Source of the DNA: an uncultured Propionivibrio sp.
Lineage (GTDB): Bacteria > Pseudomonadota > Gammaproteobacteria > Burkholderiales > Rhodocyclaceae
Direction of reading: 5' to 3'
Assembly (NCBI GenBank): GCA_937923255.1
Contig: CALAIL010000027.1
Coordinates: forward strand, 62,001 to 126,000
DNA length: 64,000 nt
Below are positions 59,682 through 64,000 of the stretch, piece by piece. A model generated the notes under the pieces. That model saw only the letters and a program-made list of their open reading frames with translations. It made no database searches and had not been told where the DNA came from. How positions within the stretch are numbered: the first letter of the stretch is position 1; each line of letters begins with the position of its first letter. The translations under genes were made by a program, and so were the position numbers.

Positions 59682-60856
59682 AAAAAAATCTCCGGTGGCG
59701 CGCTGGCGCGAGAAACTCGGCCCGGCTTGCCGGCCAGACAATCGGTAACCGCTGTTTCCACCTCATCGACGCTGATATTGGCCATGCATGGCGGCTCGGC
59801 GTACGGACAGCGCTTCGACAGGCAGGGAGTGCAGGTACGCCATTTCTGGATGACGAAATGGCGGCTGCCCTTCTCTCCGGCGGGCGGTCCGGAGCACTGC
59901 CAGTCGGAGACGGCAAACAGCGCCACCACCGGCGTATCGACGGCAACGGCCATATGCATCGGGCCGGTATCGCCAGTGACCAGCAGCGCCAGACGTTGCA
60001 TCAGAGCGGGCAGCTCTGCGAGCGGCAGCTCGCCCGCGGTATTCCAGACGCGCGGCGCGGCAATTGCCTCGGCAATGCCGGCAGCAAGTTTCCGCTCCTT
60101 GGGCGAGCCGGTCAGAATCAGATGGCAATCCGGATAACGCGCCAGCAGGCGGCGGCCAAGTTCAGCAAAGTTGTTGGCCGACCAGCGCCGGCTGATTGTT
60201 GAAGCGCCTGGCTGAAAGCCGATTAACGTGGCCTTGCCAGTGATGCCGCGACTGGCAAGGCGCTGATCCAGCGCGGCGGCATGAATTTCTGCGACGGGCA
60301 GGGTCATGCGATGGTCGGTTGGTGCGCCGCCCGCCAATGCGGCGACGGCAAGGCGCTGGTCGATACCGTGCGCAAACGCATCCCAGCCATGTTCGGCTTC
60401 ATGATTACTGAGCAAAAAGCGGAAGTCGTTGTTATTGGGCAGCTTGAAGCGGAAATCCGCGCCCGAGAGATAGGCCAGCGGCGTTGCCTGCGGCTCGTTG
60501 CCGTGCAGGATGACGACCATGTCGAAATGGCGGCGGCGCAATGAGCAGGCCAGCCGCAGAAAGCGGCGGTAACCGCCGGCATAGGGAATGATCTCGTCGA
60601 TGTCGGGATTGTTGGCGAAGAGCGCCATGTAATCGGTGTTCAGCAGCACGCTGATCTGCGCCTGCGGATAAGCCAGGCGCAGGCTGCGTAAGGCGGGTGT
60701 CGATAACAGCGTGTCGCCGATGGCTGTCGAAGAAATGGCGAGAATGCGGCGAATAGCCTCGGTGCCGAGCCGGTTTGGGGCGGGCTGCCGGGCATCGAAT
60801 TTATGCAGCAGACGCAGACCGTGAAGCAACAGGGTTTCGCGGAGACGAGTCCCCAT
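59678..60856 (-). CDS. GT9 heptosyltransferase-like glycosyltransferase
   Basis: 392 aa. N-terminal ILAISSTAIGDTLLSTPALRSLR near residue 38; glycine/serine-rich FQPGASTISRRWSANNFAELG near 213; C-terminal VTGDTGPMHMAVAVDTPVVALF near 296. The Cys-rich segment CTPCLSKRCPYAEPPCM near 345 resembles the metal- or disulfide-like cluster in some GT9 proteins. Overlaps its upstream neighbour by one base (TGATG) and the next gene by four. Confidence 0.85.
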   Translation of the reverse strand: MGTRLRETLLLHGLRLLHKFDARQPAPNRLGTEAIRRILAISSTAIGDTLLSTPALRSLRLAYPQAQISVLLNTDYMALFANNPDIDEIIPYAGGYRRFLRLACSLRRRHFDMVVILHGNEPQATPLAYLSGADFRFKLPNNNDFRFLLSNHEAEHGWDAFAHGIDQRLAVAALAGGAPTDHRMTLPVAEIHAAALDQRLASRGITGKATLIGFQPGASTISRRWSANNFAELGRRLLARYPDCHLILTGSPKERKLAAGIAEAIAAPRVWNTAGELPLAELPALMQRLALLVTGDTGPMHMAVAVDTPVVALFAVSDWQCSGPPAGEKGSRHFVIQKWRTCTPCLSKRCPYAEPPCMANISVDEVETAVTDCLAGKPGRVSRASAPPEIFL

Positions 60857-61677
60857 CAGCGTCGGCCCCTAATGCGGCCGTACCAACGCGTCAGCAAGGG
60901 GCTTTGGTAAATGCGCAAGCGGCTGGCCAGCCAGCCCGCGCCTTTGTTCTTGACGACGATGCGCGGTAACGCCGTGGCCTCACCGCCAACGATGACGGTA
61001 CCGGGCTGCGTTGTATAAAGATGCGTGAAGCCTTGTGCGGCAGCAATGCGTTGATAGTCCGCATCGAAGTAACCTTGCGGCCAGCACAGGTGGCGGTCTT
61101 CAATTCCCAGATGCTGTTTCAGCGTCGAGCGCGAGCGTTGCAGATCGTCGGCCAGCGCTGCCGATTTTTCTTCGGTATGGGCGCAGCGCTTGTCCCAGCG
61201 CGTGTGCGATGCGGTGTGCGAATGGAATTCGAAAACGCCTTCATCGCGCATGCGCAAGACTTCCGACCAGCGCATCATGGCTGCGCCCGCCCGGCCGGCG
61301 GCAACGGCTTCCATGCATTGCCGGTGGTTGAGCGTCGACGGCGCGCCCGGTTCGCCGGCCAGGGCGCGCGCTTCGCCGCGCTCGCCGATCCAGTCAGTCA
61401 CCAGAAAAATGACAGCGTGCAGGCCCAGCCGGCGGAGTATCGGGTAGGCGTACACATAGTTGTCCAGATACCCATCGTCGAAGGTAATCAGCAGCGATTT
61501 GTCCGGCAAAGGCTCGCCGCGTAAAAAGTTTTCCAGCCCGGCGCAGCCGACGGTGTGATAACCGGAAGCGGCGAGATATTCCATCTGGGCGGCGAAATTT
61601 TCCGGCGACAGCGTCACCAGTCCAGGCTGCGGGCAGACGTGGTGATACATCAGGATGGGCAGGGCGCGCGCTGTCAC
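60856..61677 (-). CDS. Polysaccharide deacetylase family protein
   Basis: NodB-type deacetylase acting on N-acetylated sugar chains or glycolipids. 273 aa, no signal peptide, so a cytosolic core-glycolipid substrate is likely. The catalytic Asp-pair motif LITFDDGYLDNYVY is near residue 62 and the metal-binding HSHTASH (His-Ser-His...His) near 152. C-terminal LCWPQGYFD near 198 matches the family's third motif. Four-base overlap with the upstream GT4 gene. Confidence 0.88.
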   Translation of the reverse strand: MTARALPILMYHHVCPQPGLVTLSPENFAAQMEYLAASGYHTVGCAGLENFLRGEPLPDKSLLITFDDGYLDNYVYAYPILRRLGLHAVIFLVTDWIGERGEARALAGEPGAPSTLNHRQCMEAVAAGRAGAAMMRWSEVLRMRDEGVFEFHSHTASHTRWDKRCAHTEEKSAALADDLQRSRSTLKQHLGIEDRHLCWPQGYFDADYQRIAAAQGFTHLYTTQPGTVIVGGEATALPRIVVKNKGAGWLASRLRIYQSPLLTRWYGRIRGRR

Positions 61678-62837
61678 GATTCACGTCTCCCGGGCGGCGG
61701 CAGGACGCGGCCGCAGATTTCGGCATAAAGGCGCTCGGTGGCCTCGAGCATGGCGGCGCGGCTGAAATGGCGATGGACGTGTGCGCGGCCGGCGGCGCCG
61801 AGCCGATGGGCGAAATCCGGGTCTGCGGCAAAGCGGCTGAGCCCGGCTGCGATGGCCTCGGTATCTTCCGGCGCGACAAGCAGCCCGGTCTTGCCATCCT
61901 CGATCAGTTCGGGGACGCCGCCAACCCGCGTGGCAATGGTCGGCAGGCCGCAGCCCAGCCCTTGCGTGACGGCCTGCGGCACGCCTTCGGAGCGGGAGGT
62001 GAGCAGGGCGCAGTCTGCGGCGGCGAAAAGATCGGGCACGTCTTCCCGATAGCCGAGAAAGCGCACGGCGCCGGCAAGGCCGAGATCTTGCGCCAGCCGT
62101 TCCATGTCGCCGCGCATCGGCCCGTCGCCAGCAAGCAGCAGCACGGCCTGCGGCGCTGAGGCGCGGAATCTGGCAAAAGCGCGCAAGGCGACTTCGTGAC
62201 GTTTGACGGACCGGATGATGCCGACCATCAAAATGACGAAGGCGGCATCGTCGATGCCCAGGTCGCGGCGGATTTCGGCGCGCGTACGCCGGGCGACGAA
62301 GGTTTCAAAATCAATGCCGGTCGGGATGCTGACAACCTGCGCTTCCGGAAACCCGCAGTTGTCGATCAGGTTGCGGCGCATCGTCTCGCCGCAACTGACG
62401 ACGCGCTGCGCCATGAAATGCACGAAGTTGTACCAATGCCGATGCAAGGGCAGGTTCAGGTGCCGCGTGCGCACTAGATGCGCGCCGCCAAGGCGGGCGG
62501 CGAACGCCCCGACCCAACTGTCGATGCCGCTATGCGTGTTGACGATGTCGATGCGCTCGCGCCGGATAAGGCGCGAAAGCGGCAGAATCGAGTGCAGGTC
62601 GAATTTGCCGGAAAACGGCAGATCAATCGTTTCGATGCCGCACTTCCGTGCCTGCGCGGCCAGCTTTGCCTGTCGCCGGGTGGCCAGAATCAGACGGTGC
62701 CCGCGTTCGGCCATACCGGTCATTTCAGAGAGAATGCGGCGCTCCTGGCCGCCCCAGCCATCCGACCATTCGGTGTGCAGGATGGTGAAGCGCGCTGGCG
62801 GCTGTTTTTCCAAGGGGTTCGGCAGCATGTCCGTCAT
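61674..62837 (-). CDS. Glycosyltransferase family 4 protein
   Basis: 387 aa. N-terminal ILHTEWSDGWGGQERRILSEM near residue 19, VNTHSGIDSWVGAFAARLGG near 99, then FVILMVGIIRSVKRHEVALRAF near 204 and RSEGVPQAVTQGLGCGLPTIATRVGG near 285-311 (EX7E region with Gln for the second Glu: E-G-V-P-Q-A-V-T-Q). Likely core-sugar transferase. Overlaps msbA and the deacetylase gene by four bases each. Confidence 0.85.
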   Translation of the reverse strand: MTDMLPNPLEKQPPARFTILHTEWSDGWGGQERRILSEMTGMAERGHRLILATRRQAKLAAQARKCGIETIDLPFSGKFDLHSILPLSRLIRRERIDIVNTHSGIDSWVGAFAARLGGAHLVRTRHLNLPLHRHWYNFVHFMAQRVVSCGETMRRNLIDNCGFPEAQVVSIPTGIDFETFVARRTRAEIRRDLGIDDAAFVILMVGIIRSVKRHEVALRAFARFRASAPQAVLLLAGDGPMRGDMERLAQDLGLAGAVRFLGYREDVPDLFAAADCALLTSRSEGVPQAVTQGLGCGLPTIATRVGGVPELIEDGKTGLLVAPEDTEAIAAGLSRFAADPDFAHRLGAAGRAHVHRHFSRAAMLEATERLYAEICGRVLPPPGRRES

Positions 62838-64000
62838 TGCCTTTGCAGGTGCCTGTGCAAGTCGTTGGCGCCGGTTTCTTCTGCCTCGTCGCGGCCGCTT
62901 TCTTCCTGCGCGTACTGGATCTGGTACAAATGCGCATACATGCCGCTCCGGACGATGAGTTCGGCGTGCGTGCCGGTTTCGACGATGCGCCCATGCTGCA
63001 TAACGACGATCCGGTCGGCATTTTCGATGGTCGACAGCCTGTGTGCGATGACCAGCGTGGTACGCCCTTGCATGAGGGTATCCAGCGCGTCCTGCACGCG
63101 GCGTTCCGATTCCGAATCGAGTGCCGAGGTCGCTTCGTCAAGAATCAGGATCGGCGCATTTTTCAGGAGGGCGCGGGCAATCGCCAGCCGCTGCCGCTGC
63201 CCGCCGGAAAGTTTGACGCCTTTTTCGCCCACCAGCGTGTCGAAACCTTGCGGCATCGTTTCGATGAATTCGAGCGCGTTTGCGGCTTTGGCGGCGGCGT
63301 ATATTTCCTCGCGGCTGGCGTTGCGACGCGCGCCGTAGGCGATATTGGCGGCGACGGTGTCGTTGAACAGGATGACCTCCTGGCTGACCAGCGCGATATG
63401 GCTGCGCAGGCTGTCGATGCGAATGTCGTTGATGTTCTCGCCGTCGACGCGTATCGCGCCCTGGCTGACCGGATAAAAGCGCGGCAGCAAATTGGCGATC
63501 GTCGTTTTGCCGCTGCCCGACGGGCCGACCAGCGCCACGCATTCGCCGGGCTGCGTGGTAAAACTTACGCCCTTGAGCGCCTCGTCCGTGGCGCCCGGAT
63601 AGGTGAAATGCACCGAATCGAATTCGATTTTCCCTTGGATATTCTCCAGTTCGATCGTGCCCTGATCGGGTTCGGGCTGCTCATCGATCACGGTAAAAAC
63701 GCTTTCGGCCGCGGCCAGCCCGCGCTGAATCGTTGCGTTGATGTCGGTAAGCCGCCTGAGCGGCGCCAGCAGCATCAGCATCGCCGTGATGAAGGAGACG
63801 AAACCGCCGACCGTCGTTTGGTCGTTGGCGGCCTGCCGCAAGGCGACGGCCATGATGATGGCCAGCGCCACGGCGGCGAAAAATTGCACGATGGGGCTTT
63901 GCGCGGCAGCGGCGATGGTGGCGCGCATTGCCAGCCGACGCTGTAGCTGTACCGTGCTGACAAACCGTTCGCGCTCGTAATCCTGCCCGCCGAAAATCTT
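62834..64000 (-). CDS. msbA: Lipid A export ATP-binding/permease MsbA (partial, N-terminus beyond window)
   Basis: ABC transporter half-molecule that flips lipid A-core across the inner membrane. The frame is open to the right edge (388 codons visible of about 580), so the start lies outside. It shows the end of the membrane domain, Walker A LVGPSGSGKTTIANLL, signature LSGGQRQRLAIARALL, Walker B ILILDEATSALD and the H-loop VIAHRLSTI. Seems to be promoter-proximal in the LPS operon that follows. Confidence 0.95.
   Translation of the reverse strand, partial: KIFGGQDYERERFVSTVQLQRRLAMRATIAAAAQSPIVQFFAAVALAIIMAVALRQAANDQTTVGGFVSFITAMLMLLAPLRRLTDINATIQRGLAAAESVFTVIDEQPEPDQGTIELENIQGKIEFDSVHFTYPGATDEALKGVSFTTQPGECVALVGPSGSGKTTIANLLPRFYPVSQGAIRVDGENINDIRIDSLRSHIALVSQEVILFNDTVAANIAYGARRNASREEIYAAAKAANALEFIETMPQGFDTLVGEKGVKLSGGQRQRLAIARALLKNAPILILDEATSALDSESERRVQDALDTLMQGRTTLVIAHRLSTIENADRIVVMQHGRIVETGTHAELIVRSGMYAHLYQIQYAQEESGRDEAEETGANDLHRHLQRQ

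Overview
The window is a chromosomal segment of a betaproteobacterium. The gene order (rpoBC, str, S10, spc and alpha operons, then ridA-recG-ubiA), the SAH riboswitch ahead of ahcY, and the divergent metK and LpxL-type acyltransferase genes all fit that class. Rhodocyclales is my best guess at order level, an inference from gene content only. No phage, plasmid, transposase, CRISPR, tRNA or rRNA gene was recognised.

1-26.8 kb, information-processing core, all on the + strand: rpoB, rpoC, rpsL, rpsG, fusA, tuf, the S10 cluster (rpsJ to rpsQ), the spc cluster (rplN to rpmJ) and the alpha cluster (rpsM, rpsK, rpoA, rplQ), closed by a strong terminator. rpsD is absent from its usual place between rpsK and rpoA. 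Hairpins and promoter-like sites mark the joints between sub-operons. From rpsJ to rpoA the DNA is strikingly AT-rich compared with the remainder, and tuf switches codon style internally.

27-37.8 kb, housekeeping: ridA, recG, ubiA, dps, ubiD, a metallo-beta-lactamase-fold hydrolase, two small membrane proteins, yebC and a HerA-like ATPase.

37.8-47 kb, repeat-rich region and the SAM cycle: a two-gene module (a membrane protein with a helical-repeat tail and a rhomboid protease) lies between two direct copies of a 0.4-0.5 kb sequence that includes the 3' end of metF. Here I also see REP-like 20-bp units in both orientations, a hairpin element with a compensatory base-pair change, and a heptamer tandem repeat. 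The SAM-recycling genes follow on the - strand: metF, a small holin-family membrane protein and ahcY behind an SAH riboswitch, then metK, whose leader carries an attenuator-like terminator but no riboswitch I recognise.

47-64 kb, envelope polysaccharide/LPS: an acyltransferase; UDP-glucuronate epimerase and UDP-glucose dehydrogenase; a glycosyltransferase and a heptosyltransferase-III-like gene; divergent tviB-tviC; then an O-antigen ligase/polymerase and a tightly overlapping operon (msbA, glycosyltransferase, deacetylase, GT9, glycosyltransferase, GT9). Together these would supply acidic sugars (UDP-GlcA/GalA and UDP-GalNAcA), build a core or O-chain and flip lipid A-core. msbA runs off the right edge.
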